A stretch of 64,000 nt of DNA from Pseudomonas mandelii (GCF_006438925.1 NZ_RCZA01000004.1:1-64000); one strand, 5' to 3'. Numbered from the stretch's first letter, positions 44,251 through 52,786 are shown. Notes: generated by a model from the letters alone, not told the origin. A program made the numbers and translations.

Positions 44251-45219
44251 TCAGGAAAAGGACAACCCCTGGCTCGCGCGAATCAAGTCATAGGCCTTTC
44301 GGGCAATCAAGTTCGCGGTGTTGGGCCTGATCCACAGGTAGTAGGTCACGTCCGGCAGTCGCGGCAATCCGTCATTTTCACCCAGCACGCGCATGTCGGG
44401 ACCGAGCATCTCCATGCTTCGTGCCGTGACACCCAGGCCTGCACGGGTCGCTGCCTTAATACCAATCAGATTCGACGCCAGGTATGCCTGGCGCCAACTG
44501 ATATTGGCGCGTTCCAGCGCCTCCAGTGCGTAGCGCCGATAGATGCTCGGTTCGTCCACGAGGATCAGTGGCAACGGTTCGCCGGGGTTGTGAATGTACT
44601 GCGCCGAGCAGATCCACCACACCGGCGAAGTGCGTAAGGCGAAGCCTTCCAGGCTCGGGTCCTGGCGGGTGGAAATCACCATGTCGACCTTGCCCCGGTG
44701 CAGGTCGTCCATCAGAAACGGGCTGCGGCCGACATCGATCTCCAGGCGCAAGCGCGGTGCCGAGCGGGCGATGTGGCTGAGGATCGGCGGCAGGATGGTG
44801 TCGGCGATGTCATGGGGCGAACCAATGCGTAACACGCCGCTCAAGCTGCTTTCACGCAGGGAGTTCAACGCGTCGTCGTTGAGCGACAGCATCTGCCGGG
44901 CATGACGCAGCAACTGCAAGCCGGGTTCGGTGAGTTGCTTTTGCCGTCCGCGCTTTTCGAACAGGCTCACCCCCACTTGCTGTTCCAGGCGTTGCATGTG
45001 TTGGGTGACCGACGATTGCGTGCGGGCCAGTTGCGCGCCGGCCTCGGCAAAACTGTGGTGATCAACCACGGCAATGAAGGTGCGCAGCAAGTGCCGTGGC
45101 TTGGCTCGTACTAGAACGCAACTGGCGCCGCCAGAACGGTTCTGGTGGCAGCGCTTGGGGCGTCTCACAGAGGCATCTTCGGTAACTCGTCTTGGCACTT
45201 CAAAGGCTGTTAGCGCCAA
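44251..45219 (-). CDS. LysR family regulator with unclear start
   Basis: The helix-turn-helix is HLLRTFIAVVDHHSFAEAGA and QLARTQSSVTQHMQRLEQQV; the effector domain follows (LSGVLRIGSPHDIADTILPP, GLGVTARSMEMLG). The frame opens at a TTG (45219), but the first 36 residues do not look like a LysR N-terminus and no ribosome site was found. A TTG at 45090, within HLLRTF, is another possible start. A damaged or unusual start is possible. It is convergent with the TOBE gene and its target is not evident. Confidence 0.7.
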   Translation of the reverse strand: MALTAFEVPRRVTEDASVRRPKRCHQNRSGGASCVLVRAKPRHLLRTFIAVVDHHSFAEAGAQLARTQSSVTQHMQRLEQQVGVSLFEKRGRQKQLTEPGLQLLRHARQMLSLNDDALNSLRESSLSGVLRIGSPHDIADTILPPILSHIARSAPRLRLEIDVGRSPFLMDDLHRGKVDMVISTRQDPSLEGFALRTSPVWWICSAQYIHNPGEPLPLILVDEPSIYRRYALEALERANISWRQAYLASNLIGIKAATRAGLGVTARSMEMLGPDMRVLGENDGLPRLPDVTYYLWIRPNTANLIARKAYDLIRASQGLSFS

Positions 45220-45253
45220 ACAGATGATTCAGTGAGGTGCTTAGCAGCTAAGG

Positions 45254-45328
45254 CTATACAAGACCGACAAACGAAAGAATAACTAGGACGATCACAACGG
45301 CCCCGACGATGTAGATAATATTGTTCAT
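45254..45328 (-). CDS. 24-residue single-pass membrane peptide
   Basis: Reads MNNIIYIVGAVVIVLVILSF followed by VGLV and TAG. The ribosome site GAGGTGG lies at good spacing (GAGGTGGTTTTC before ATG). The peptide is a short polar start plus one hydrophobic membrane helix ending near Gly-Leu-Val. Codon and site quality make it convincing despite its size. I recall similar short MNNIIYIVG peptides in Pseudomonas but no assigned function. It sits between the LysR and MvaT/MvaU genes. Confidence 0.75.
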   Translation of the reverse strand: MNNIIYIVGAVVIVLVILSFVGLV

Positions 45329-45542
45329 GAAAACCACCTCTCTATCTCAACAGGATTGCGACACTAATGTGTCTAATACAAATGACACCTCGCACCCAGC
45401 TCCGTTCCGCGAGTCAGTCTCAGAGGTGGCGCCATCGCACTAATGCTCCCTATTCACGATTATTCAAACATTCTCTTGTCGCCACTTCATGCACATCTCT
45501 GTTTGGTGTACTGTTAGGAGACTAATTACATCGAGATTGGCC

Positions 45543-45908
45543 ATGTCTAAGCTTGCAGAATTTCGTCAGTTGGAAAAACACCTCGCCGAGCAACTTGAGG
45601 CTCTTGAAGCCTTGAAGGGCGATGCTGGCCTGAAGAAAGAAATTGAATTTGAAACAAAGCTGCGCGCCTTGCTCGCCGAATATGGTTACAGCCTGCCGAA
45701 CGTGATCAACTTGCTAGACCCTAAGGCTGGTCGTCGCGCACCAGCTGCCGAGGCAAAATCCGGTACGAGAAAGCCACGCCAGGTGAAGGTCTACAGAAAT
45801 CCAGAATCTGGCGAAGTAGTGGAAACCAAAGGCGGCAACCACAAAACGCTGAAGGAATGGAAAGCGAAATACGGCTCCGACACTGTCGAGTCCTGGCTGA
45901 CCAAGTGA
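45543..45908 (+). CDS. H-NS-like nucleoid protein, MvaT/MvaU family
   Basis: A 121-residue DNA-binding silencer. Start MSKLAEFRQLEKHLAEQLEA, which resembles MvaU more than MvaT; then a helical oligomerisation half (DAGLKKEIEFETKLRALLAE), a linker, and the AT-hook-like DNA-binding half with RQVKVYRNPESGEVVETKGG and NHKTLKEWKAKYGSDTVESW. It binds AT-rich DNA and silences transferred genes. An ATG at 45543 is chosen; the frame opens at 45489 without features. A terminator follows. Several paralogues are usual in a Pseudomonas, so which one it is cannot be decided. Confidence 0.93.
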   Translation: MSKLAEFRQLEKHLAEQLEALEALKGDAGLKKEIEFETKLRALLAEYGYSLPNVINLLDPKAGRRAPAAEAKSGTRKPRQVKVYRNPESGEVVETKGGNHKTLKEWKAKYGSDTVESWLTK

Positions 45909-45923
45909 TCTTGTTTTGAGTAC

Positions 45924-45950
45924 AAAAGGGCCCTTTGAGGGCCTTTTTTT
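45924..45950. terminator. Terminator shared by the MvaT/MvaU and LysR genes
   Basis: AAAAGGGCCCTTTGAGGGCC then seven T: stem GGCCCT/AGGGCC with flanking A and T tracts. The A tract on one side and T tract on the other allow termination in both directions, fitting the convergent LysR gene ending at 45960. Confidence 0.85.
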
Positions 45951-45959
45951 GTCAGGAAT

Positions 45960-46838
45960 TTATTCGGAACCGATCTTTACTTGATCGCTTATAAGCTGGG
46001 CAAGTATCCGCACCGGTTCGGTAAAGGTCTGCCGAGATCTATGCACAAGCCCGATATCACGGTGGAAGGTGTGCTGACCAAGGTCGAGCGCTCGTACACC
46101 TGCTGGCCATTCCTGATGGGGTGCTGTCTGCGGCACTAGCGCTACACCTACACCATTTTCCACCAGCTTGATGATGGCCTCCAGTTCATCCAGCTCACAG
46201 ACTTCACGTAAGGTGAAATGCATCTGCCGTAGGAAGCGATCTACCTGCCTTCCCCCGAAGGATGATCGGTCGTACCGAATGAACGGTTGGCTGGAAAGTA
46301 GTTTTGACCAATCTTCTCCCGGTACATCGCGCGGAACGATCAAGCGATAGGGCTCAAGCGCCAAGGTCGTCCACCGCAGATCGCTTTGCAGAGAGAAGGG
46401 CGGGCGAATGATGACTGCCATGTCAATTTCGCCGGCATCTACAAGGTTGACCAGTCCCATCGACAAGCCTGGAATTACGCGTGTTCGGCACTGCGGGCAT
46501 TGTTGGTGAAACTTTGCTAAGGCGTCCGGTAAATAGGAGCGCTGGACGGAAGCGATAGCGCCGATATTCACCAGGACGCTGGCAGGAAGTCCCACTGTGG
46601 TGGAGCCAAGGTTGTCGTAAAGGCGAAGCAGCTCTTGCGCTTGCAGGAGTGTCTGGTGGCCCATTCTATTGAGGTGGGCCGAGCGTCCCTTTCTGTCGAA
46701 TATCTCGAAGCCGAGCTCAGCCTCCAGACGCTGAATCTGGGCACTTACTGCAGCCTGGGTGAGACCGATCTTGTTGCCGGCGGCGGCGAAAGTGCCTTCC
46801 CGTGCTACGGCAATCAGTGTTTTGAGTTCTTTGATCAT
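45960..46838 (-). CDS. LysR family regulator of the aminotransferase operon
   Basis: A 292-residue LysR regulator. Helix-turn-helix: MIKELKTLIAVAREGTFAAA, GNKIGLTQAAVSAQIQRLEA. Effector domain: SVLVNIGAIASVQRSYLPDA, DMAVIIRPPFSLQSDL, LVENGVGVALVPQTAP. It is divergent from the aminotransferase gene, with a gap of about 100 bases containing a CACAA-N7-TTGTG repeat directly ahead of its start. It should sense an amino acid or keto acid of the pathway and control the operon 46.9-52.0 kb; the inducer is inferred, not known. Confidence 0.88.
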   Translation of the reverse strand: MIKELKTLIAVAREGTFAAAGNKIGLTQAAVSAQIQRLEAELGFEIFDRKGRSAHLNRMGHQTLLQAQELLRLYDNLGSTTVGLPASVLVNIGAIASVQRSYLPDALAKFHQQCPQCRTRVIPGLSMGLVNLVDAGEIDMAVIIRPPFSLQSDLRWTTLALEPYRLIVPRDVPGEDWSKLLSSQPFIRYDRSSFGGRQVDRFLRQMHFTLREVCELDELEAIIKLVENGVGVALVPQTAPHQEWPAGVRALDLGQHTFHRDIGLVHRSRQTFTEPVRILAQLISDQVKIGSE

Positions 46839-46839
46839 T

Positions 46840-46856
46840 CACAAATAATAATTGTG
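46840..46856. promoter_or_regulatory. LysR-type box in the divergent promoter
   Basis: CACAA (46840-46844), seven bases, TTGTG (46852-46856), a T-N11-A type dyad directly ahead of the LysR start. It lies about 85 bases before the aminotransferase ATG. Typical position for a LysR recognition site. Confidence 0.5.
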
Positions 46857-46939
46857 TTTCTAAGAAATATATATTGATTTTTTTACTCGGCTTGCAGCTC
46901 TACGATGGCCCCATCCTCAAAAACAATAAGGGTCAGGGT

Positions 46940-48142
46940 ATGCAACTGCTGGGGAATCTTCTGCAAGCTGTAAAGCCTTCACCGACGCTTGCCATCACTC
47001 GAAAAGCGGCGGATCTGAAGCGCCAAGGCGTGGATATCATCGGCCTGTCGCAAGGCGAACCAGACTTCCCAAGGCCCGATCATATCAACGCGGCTGCCAA
47101 GCTTGCGATCGACAAAGGCCTGACCCGATACACTGATGTCGATGGTACGCCGGAACTGAAAGCCGCCATTGTTCGCAAGTTCGAACGCGAAAATGGCCTT
47201 GTTTATGACTCGTCAGAAATCAGTGTCGGCACGGGCGCCAAACAGATCATCTTCAATGCTTTGCTGGCGACCCTGAACCATGGCGATGAGGTGATCATCC
47301 CCGCGCCTTACTGGGTCTCCTATCCGGACATGGTGCGGCTAGCCGGTGGCATTCCAGTGGAAGTGAGCTGCCCGGAAAACCAGAGTTTCAAGATCACAGC
47401 CGCTCAGCTTAAACGCGCAATAACCCCCCGCACGAAATGGGTCATTTTGAACTCGCCGAGCAACCCGACCGGTGCTGGCTACTCCGCAATCGAACTGAAA
47501 CAACTGGGTGCCGTCTTGTTGGGGCATCCGCAGGTGTATGTGCTCTCGGACGACATCTATGAGCACCTGCGGTACGACGGCTGGGGATTCAACACCATTG
47601 CGGCTCAGGTGCCGGCACTGCGCAACCGAACCCTGACCGTCAACGGTGTTTCAAAGGCGTATTCCATGACGGGCTGGCGTATCGGCTTTGCGGGAGGCCC
47701 GAGAGAGCTTATCGCCGCAATGTCCACTTTGCAGTCGCAAAGCACCAGCAACCCTTGCTCCATCGCACAAGCGGCGGCGCAGGCAGCGCTGGACGGGCCT
47801 TTAGGTTTTTTAGAGAGCCGAAATCAAATTTTCAGCCAGCGGCGCGACCTCTGCCTAGGTGCTTTCGAGACCATTCCAGGTTTGACCTGTCGTCGACCAG
47901 AGGGTGCGTTCTACCTGTTCCCTTCCTGTGAGGGCCTGATCAACCGCCAAACACCTGCTAAGCGGTTGCTAAGCGATGACACGGATGTTTGCCGCTATTT
48001 GCTTGAGCAGGCGCGAGTTGCGGTAGTGCCTGGCAGCGCATTTGGTCTTGAAGGATATTTTCGGATGTGGTTTGCGACATCCACTGAACAGCTTGAGCAG
48101 GCGTGTGTGCGCATACGTTTGGCCTGCGAGCAACTGAGCTAA
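46940..48142 (+). CDS. Class I pyridoxal-phosphate aminotransferase (AspC/AspA-like)
   Basis: About 400 residues from ATG 46940 (MQLLGNLLQAVKPSPTLAIT). Motifs: GLSQGEPDF, GTGAKQIIFN, PAPYWVSYP, the SPSNPTGAGYS loop, DDIYEHLRYDG, and the pyridoxal lysine in NGVSKAYSMTGWRIGF. It matches aspartate/glutamate aminotransferases of the I-gamma type, transferring the amino group to 2-oxoglutarate. An upstream open frame to 46874 shows no features. It heads an operon with a VOC protein, a symporter and a gamma-glutamyltransferase. Substrate amino acid unknown; glutamate is likely one partner. Confidence 0.9.
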   Translation: MQLLGNLLQAVKPSPTLAITRKAADLKRQGVDIIGLSQGEPDFPRPDHINAAAKLAIDKGLTRYTDVDGTPELKAAIVRKFERENGLVYDSSEISVGTGAKQIIFNALLATLNHGDEVIIPAPYWVSYPDMVRLAGGIPVEVSCPENQSFKITAAQLKRAITPRTKWVILNSPSNPTGAGYSAIELKQLGAVLLGHPQVYVLSDDIYEHLRYDGWGFNTIAAQVPALRNRTLTVNGVSKAYSMTGWRIGFAGGPRELIAAMSTLQSQSTSNPCSIAQAAAQAALDGPLGFLESRNQIFSQRRDLCLGAFETIPGLTCRRPEGAFYLFPSCEGLINRQTPAKRLLSDDTDVCRYLLEQARVAVVPGSAFGLEGYFRMWFATSTEQLEQACVRIRLACEQLS

Positions 48143-48260
48143 TTATTGAATTCTCTTCCGCCCAAAACGCTAAAGGTTGTGGGTGGTGCGCAGAACCGTT
48201 GGGCGGCATTAATACGCTGTTCCGTTTTTCACAAACAAAAATACTGTAATTGGAGTTCTG

Positions 48261-48686
48261 ATGAGCCTCTCTCCTTTCCACCTCGCAATCCCTGTTTACA
48301 ACCTCGCTGGAGCACGCACCTTTTATGGTGAAGTGTTTGGACTGGAAGAAGGTCGTTCCAGCACACAGTGGGTCGACTTCAACTTTTACGGCCACCAGCT
48401 GGTTATTCATGAACATCCAAAGACTGCTTCGCAAGAGAGTGTCCATAGCAACCCGGTAGACGGCCACGACGTGCCAGTTCCTCACTTCGGCATTATTTTG
48501 GGCTGGGAGCAATGGGAGGCACTGGCAGAACGCTTGAAGTCCTTCGGCACTGAGTTTGTTATTGAACCGTACATTCGTTTCAAAGGGCAGGTTGGCGAGC
48601 AAGCTACGATGTTCCTGTTCGACCCATGCGGTAACGCACTTGAATTCAAGGCCTTTAAGGACATGAGCCAACTCTTCGCAAAATAA
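48261..48686 (+). CDS. VOC family protein (glyoxalase/extradiol-like)
   Basis: A 141-residue single-domain vicinal oxygen chelate protein. Likely metal ligands: His in [10 protein letters not shown], His in VPHFGIILG, Glu in GNALEFKAF. The region [17 protein letters not shown] resembles glyoxalase and extradiol-type domains. It could be a lyase, epimerase, dioxygenase or binding protein; sequence alone does not say. It is 118 bases after the aminotransferase gene and ahead of the symporter. Not a glyoxalase I of standard type, as it lacks that family's usual layout. Confidence 0.75.
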   Translation: MSLSPFHLAIPVYNLAGARTFYGEVFGLEEGRSSTQWVDFNFYGHQLVIHEHPKTASQESVHSNPVDGHDVPVPHFGIILGWEQWEALAERLKSFGTEFVIEPYIRFKGQVGEQATMFLFDPCGNALEFKAFKDMSQLFAK

Positions 48687-48696
48687 TAAAGGTACT

Positions 48697-48720
48697 TGGC
48701 ACAACATTGTTGTGCCATTT
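48697..48720 (+). terminator. Hairpin after the VOC gene
   Basis: TGGCACAAC (48697-48705), loop ATT, GTTGTGCCA (48709-48717), then TTTGATTT. A 9-pair stem with short T run. It may reduce transcription into the symporter gene. Confidence 0.6.
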
Positions 48721-48799
48721 GATTTCAAGTGAGCTGGAAGCTCATGACTCTAGCAACTGCCATGTACGCAGTCCTTTCATTCCAACAAGAAGGCTAGAC

Positions 48800-50059
48800 A
48801 TGAAACGTATTCCCTTGGTGTGGCAAATAGTTGCCGGGCTTTTGCTTGGCGTGCTCGTCGGTTGGTACTTCAATACACATCCGCAATATCAATCGTGGGT
48901 CAGTGCTGAAATTCTGAAACCACTTGGCGATATCTTCATCAAGATGATGAAGATGGTTGTTGTTCCGATTGTGTTCTGTTGCATGATTCTCGGCATTGCA
49001 GGAGGCGGGGATAACAAGTCCTTTGGCCGTATGGGCGTAAAGTCGTTGACTTACTTCTTTGCGATTACAGGGCTGGCCATTGTTATGGGGTTGTGTTTCG
49101 CGAATATTTTCGAGCCCGGAACGGGCACTGATATTTCGGGAATTTCGCACAGCACCGCATCGATCACCATGGAGCCTTCTAAGGGGGCCCTCGTTATCTT
49201 GCAGAACATCGTCCCTGACAACGTTTTTGTAGCGATGTCGGAAGCGAAGCTGTTGTCGGTATTGTTCTTCGCTGTGCTGTTCGGCATGGCATTGAACTCG
49301 CTACCTAGGGAGAAAAGCGCGCCAGTAGTCGCGGTCGTCCAGGGGTTTTCTGATGCGATGTTCAAAGTCGTCTCAATCGTCATGGCTTACGCGCCAATAG
49401 GCGTATTTGGCATGATCGGCGCTACCGTTGCGACCTTTGGCTTTGCCTCGCTATTGCCCTTGCTCAAGCTTATTGGTGTGGTCTACTTGGCGCTGATTGT
49501 GTTTGCGTTAGTGGTGCTCGGCGGTATTTGCTATCTGATCGGTGAGAACATTTTCAAGCTGATCAAGTATTTCCGAAATGAGCTTATCCTAGCGTTCTCG
49601 AGTGCCGCATCAGCAGCGGTTATGCCGCAGTTGATGAGCAAATTGGAGAGCTATGGCGTTCCGCGCCGGATCGTCAGTTTTGTGGTTCCGGTCGGTTATG
49701 CATTCAATCTGGATGGCGCATCGATTTTCCTTGGGGTAGCTACGATTTTTGTCGCTCAACTCTATGGTATCGACCTGTCGCTTTCTCAGCAGATTCTGCT
49801 GGTGGTCACAATGGTGCTTACCTCCAAAGGTGCTGCTGGGGTACCTGGATTTGCCATCATTATTCTTTCTGCGACGTTGGCGTCTGCCGGTCTTCCATTG
49901 GAAGGGGTAGCGCTTATTGCAGGGATATTTAGGATTATTGATAGCGGCACAACCACGCTGAACGTACTGGGTAATGCAATCGCACCATTGGTAATTGCCA
50001 AATGGGAAAAGGCGGCCCTTGAGCCTTCAAGAGCTGAGTTGGTAGCAGAGAAAGCATAG
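48800..50059 (+). CDS. Dicarboxylate/amino acid:cation symporter (DAACS, GltP-like)
   Basis: A 419-residue inner membrane protein of the glutamate/aspartate/C4-dicarboxylate symporter family. Many hydrophobic helices are visible; conserved signature segments include SSAASAAVMPQLMSKLESYG (serine-rich hairpin loop HP1 type), PVGYAFNLDGASIFLGVATI, and TSKGAAGVPGFAIIIL (HP2), and DSGTTTLNVLGNAIAPLVIA. It should import glutamate or similar acidic amino acids or dicarboxylates with H+ or Na+. ATG 48800 is preceded by AAGG. Located between the VOC and gamma-glutamyltransferase genes, it fits import of released glutamate. Confidence 0.92.
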   Translation: MKRIPLVWQIVAGLLLGVLVGWYFNTHPQYQSWVSAEILKPLGDIFIKMMKMVVVPIVFCCMILGIAGGGDNKSFGRMGVKSLTYFFAITGLAIVMGLCFANIFEPGTGTDISGISHSTASITMEPSKGALVILQNIVPDNVFVAMSEAKLLSVLFFAVLFGMALNSLPREKSAPVVAVVQGFSDAMFKVVSIVMAYAPIGVFGMIGATVATFGFASLLPLLKLIGVVYLALIVFALVVLGGICYLIGENIFKLIKYFRNELILAFSSAASAAVMPQLMSKLESYGVPRRIVSFVVPVGYAFNLDGASIFLGVATIFVAQLYGIDLSLSQQILLVVTMVLTSKGAAGVPGFAIIILSATLASAGLPLEGVALIAGIFRIIDSGTTTLNVLGNAIAPLVIAKWEKAALEPSRAELVAEKA

Positions 50060-50071
50060 CTAGTCAGAGAG

Positions 50072-50105
50072 GAGCCAACGGCCATAAAAAGCCTTTGGCT
50101 CTTCC
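50072..50105 (+). terminator. Terminator after the symporter gene
   Basis: GAGCCAA (50072-50078) and TTGGCTC (50095-50101) with an inner GGC/GCC pair, followed by TTCCTGTTTT. A stem-loop with short U tract. It separates the symporter from the gamma-glutamyltransferase gene, which may need read-through or its own promoter. Confidence 0.6.
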
Positions 50106-50245
50106 TGTTTTCGTTGTTCAACATTAAGTTTTCATGTGTGTTCTCTTTGCCGGGTTCTGATCTGTGCAGTTAGGTTTTTTCTTAGCTGCATCAATTCGGA
50201 TTTCCGCGTTTTGCTGCCGATTACTAATAAAAAATAAGGTGCTTT

Positions 50246-51991
50246 ATGCGCAAAGAATCCTTTCCCGATTCACATCGTAAGTTTGCTTTGTTGTGTGCGG
50301 TTTTACTTGCCAGCTTCCTGGCTGTGGGAAATGCTCAGGCCACTTCAGGCAACACTGTTAAATCGCATCTGTTGACCCATTCTGCGGTGGCAGTACCTGA
50401 TCGTTATGCGGCTGAAACAGCTAGAGCCATCTTTGCCAAAGGTGGCAATGCCATCGATGCGGCGGTGGCCATTGCATTCACTTTAGCCGTCACCTATCCG
50501 GAAGCTGGCAACATTGGCGGTGGTGGGTTCATGACGATCTATCACGAGGGTAAGCCTTATTTCCTTGATTACCGCGAGCGGGCACCGCTCAAGGCGACTA
50601 AGGACATGTTCGTCGCCGGCAATGGTCGAGTGATCCCTGCTGATAACACCCAAAGCAGCGTGCTTGGCTACATGGCCGTGGGCGTGCCAGGCACGGTCGC
50701 CGGCCTGTGGGAAGCCCATCAGCGTCTTGGCAAGCTCAGCTGGCAGGCGCTGGTCGAGCCGGCAATCCACTATGCAGATGCAGGCTTTCGAGTTAATGAA
50801 ATGCTAGCCGGTTTGGCGGCAACGGAAAACCAGCAGCGATTCGCTGGTAAAACCAATTTCTCTGAGCATTTTGGTACGTTGCAGTCGGGCATGATCTTTA
50901 AGCAGCCTGAACTGGCAACGGTATTGAAACGAATCGCGAAGTACGGCGCTGCAGGTTTTTATTCCGGCAAGACAGCCGAACTGATCGTTGCTGATATGAC
51001 GGAACATGGCGGACTTATCAGCGAAGCCGACCTGCGGAACTACAAGGCAATTTGGCGAGAGCCGATACAAGCAAACTGGAATGGCCTCCAGGTGGTGACC
51101 GCGCCACCGCCCAGTTCCGGTGGGATCGCTCTGGTTCAACTATTGAAGATGAAAGAAGTGCGCAGCGCGGATTTTCGTGGCGTGCCGCTGAACTCGCCAG
51201 AGTACATTCATCTGGTCGCGGAAATCGAAAAGCGAGTGTTTGCCGACCGAGCTCAATACCTGGGCGATCCCGATTTCTACAAGGTTCCGGTAAGGCAGTT
51301 GCTGGATGGGAATTACCTGTTGCGGCGTGCGGCGGAAGTGAGTGTTTCGGCGCCCTCAGATACCAACAAAGTAATCGCGGGCTTGAACATTACCTTCCCG
51401 GAAAAACCGGAAACGACTCATTTTTCGGTTGTCGACAAATGGGGGAACGCGGTATCCAACACCTACACATTGAATGGCTTCTTCGGGTCTGGAGTGGTTG
51501 CCAATAAAACCGGAATACTGCTCAACGACGAGATGGATGACTTCTCAGTCCTTGCCGGAGTGCCTAATCAGATGGGGGTTGTCGGTAATGACACCAATGC
51601 GATTGAACCCGGAAAGAGACCGCTTTCCTCGATGTCTCCGACCATTTTTCTGAAGGACGGAAAGGTCGCGCTGGTCATCGGCACGCCGGGTGGCCCTAGA
51701 ATTTTTACGTCGATTTTTCAGGTGGTGAGCAATATCTATGACTTCAAATTGCCGCTGAAAGATTCAGTGAGCGCGATGCGCTTTCACCATCAATTGCTGC
51801 CGGCAAATACAATTTTTTGGGAACCTTACTCTCCGATTATGGGGCAGTTGGCCAGGGATCTCGACGCCAAGGGCTACAACCTAGTCAATCAGGGCTTCAA
51901 TGGTGATATCCAGGCGATCAAGGTGGATGGCGGTATCCCGGAGCCGGTGACAGACCCAAGGGGGAGGGGAGTAACGATGCTGGTCAAATAA
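50246..51991 (+). CDS. ggt: Gamma-glutamyltransferase, exported
   Basis: A 581-residue N-terminal nucleophile hydrolase. Signal peptide FALLCAVLLASFLAVGNAQA (about 13-32), so periplasmic. The proenzyme self-cleaves at Thr390 in ETTHFSVVDKWGNAVSNTYT (aligns with the small-subunit start of E. coli Ggt). Other motifs: GNAIDAAVAIAFTLAVTYPE, GNIGGGGFMTIYH, PPPSSGGIALVQL, LLNDEMDDFS, PGKRPLSSMSPTI. It removes the gamma-glutamyl group from glutathione or gamma-glutamyl amides. Last gene of the aminotransferase-symporter operon. AAGGTG precedes the ATG. Confidence 0.93.
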   Translation: MRKESFPDSHRKFALLCAVLLASFLAVGNAQATSGNTVKSHLLTHSAVAVPDRYAAETARAIFAKGGNAIDAAVAIAFTLAVTYPEAGNIGGGGFMTIYHEGKPYFLDYRERAPLKATKDMFVAGNGRVIPADNTQSSVLGYMAVGVPGTVAGLWEAHQRLGKLSWQALVEPAIHYADAGFRVNEMLAGLAATENQQRFAGKTNFSEHFGTLQSGMIFKQPELATVLKRIAKYGAAGFYSGKTAELIVADMTEHGGLISEADLRNYKAIWREPIQANWNGLQVVTAPPPSSGGIALVQLLKMKEVRSADFRGVPLNSPEYIHLVAEIEKRVFADRAQYLGDPDFYKVPVRQLLDGNYLLRRAAEVSVSAPSDTNKVIAGLNITFPEKPETTHFSVVDKWGNAVSNTYTLNGFFGSGVVANKTGILLNDEMDDFSVLAGVPNQMGVVGNDTNAIEPGKRPLSSMSPTIFLKDGKVALVIGTPGGPRIFTSIFQVVSNIYDFKLPLKDSVSAMRFHHQLLPANTIFWEPYSPIMGQLARDLDAKGYNLVNQGFNGDIQAIKVDGGIPEPVTDPRGRGVTMLVK

Positions 51992-52107
51992 TTCGTCATT
52001 CCTAACAAATAACTCGATCTGAGCAACGGTTTCCGTTTCCATCGTCGGGCACTGAGGTGAGACTTGGCGATTTGAGGGATAGCAGATTTCTAGATCGGGA
52101 AAACTCT

Positions 52108-52125
52108 TCTAGACGACCGGTCTAG
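52108..52125. promoter_or_regulatory. NemR-type operator, copy 1
   Basis: TCTAGACGACCGGTCTAG. Arms CTAGAC and GTCTAG flank GACCG. It lies 23 bases ahead of the TetR start. A 17-base core recurs identically at 52752-52768. Confidence 0.75.
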
Positions 52126-52147
52126 TTTTCTGTAGGCTTCCTATCCT

Positions 52148-52729
52148 ATGAAGAAACCTATTCAAGACATGCGGCAGCACATCATCGATGTAGCGAAGTC
52201 GCTGATGACCAACAAGGGTTACACCGCCGTGGGGCTGTCGGAAGTGCTGACAACCGCTGGCGTACCTAAAGGGTCGTTCTATCACTACTTCCGCTCGAAA
52301 GAAGAATTCGGCCAAGCACTGCTCGAAGAGTACTTTCAAGAGTACATCGGTCGTGTCGATATCGTGATGGCCGCAGAAGGAACCGGAGCTGAGCGGCTGC
52401 TGGGCTATCTGCGTTACTGGGCAAAGACGCAAGCGTTCGATCACCCCGAGGAGAAATGCCTTGTGGTGAAACTGGGTGCTGAAGTCTGCGACTTGTCGGA
52501 AGACATGCGTGCGGTGCTGGAGGAGGGCACCGCGCTGATCATTCAGCGCATCACGCGCTGTGTCGAGCAGGGCATGGCAGATGGTTCCATTTCGCCGACC
52601 CTGGACGCGGCGATATTGGCCGAATCGCTGTATCAGCTTTGGCTTGGCGCCTCGCTGCTGGTCAAGGTCAAGCAGACCACGGCCCCTTTTGAAACCTCAC
52701 TGATCACGAGTAAACGCCTGCTTGCATAG
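52148..52729 (+). CDS. nemR: TetR family regulator, NemR-like
   Basis: A 193-residue regulator. Helix-turn-helix: DVAKSLMTNKGYTAVGLSEV, LTTAGVPKGSFYHYFRSKEE. The effector half contains EEKCLVVKLGAEVCDLSED with Cys104 and Cys114; Cys104 aligns roughly with the reactive Cys of E. coli NemR. Such cysteines sense electrophiles and hypochlorite. Identical operators lie ahead of its own gene and ahead of the ene-reductase gene, giving an autoregulated two-unit circuit. The symbol is by family and operator; not proven by function. Confidence 0.8.
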   Translation: MKKPIQDMRQHIIDVAKSLMTNKGYTAVGLSEVLTTAGVPKGSFYHYFRSKEEFGQALLEEYFQEYIGRVDIVMAAEGTGAERLLGYLRYWAKTQAFDHPEEKCLVVKLGAEVCDLSEDMRAVLEEGTALIIQRITRCVEQGMADGSISPTLDAAILAESLYQLWLGASLLVKVKQTTAPFETSLITSKRLLA

Positions 52730-52751
52730 GGGCGTTTTATTTAACTGGCAA

Positions 52752-52768
52752 TCTAGACGACCGGTCTA
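52752..52768. promoter_or_regulatory. NemR-type operator, copy 2
   Basis: TCTAGACGACCGGTCTA, identical to the first 17 bases of copy 1. It lies 18 bases ahead of the ene-reductase start and directly after the TetR gene, an ideal place to block the reductase promoter. Confidence 0.8.
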
Positions 52769-52786
52769 ATAATAAAGGTATTTAGA

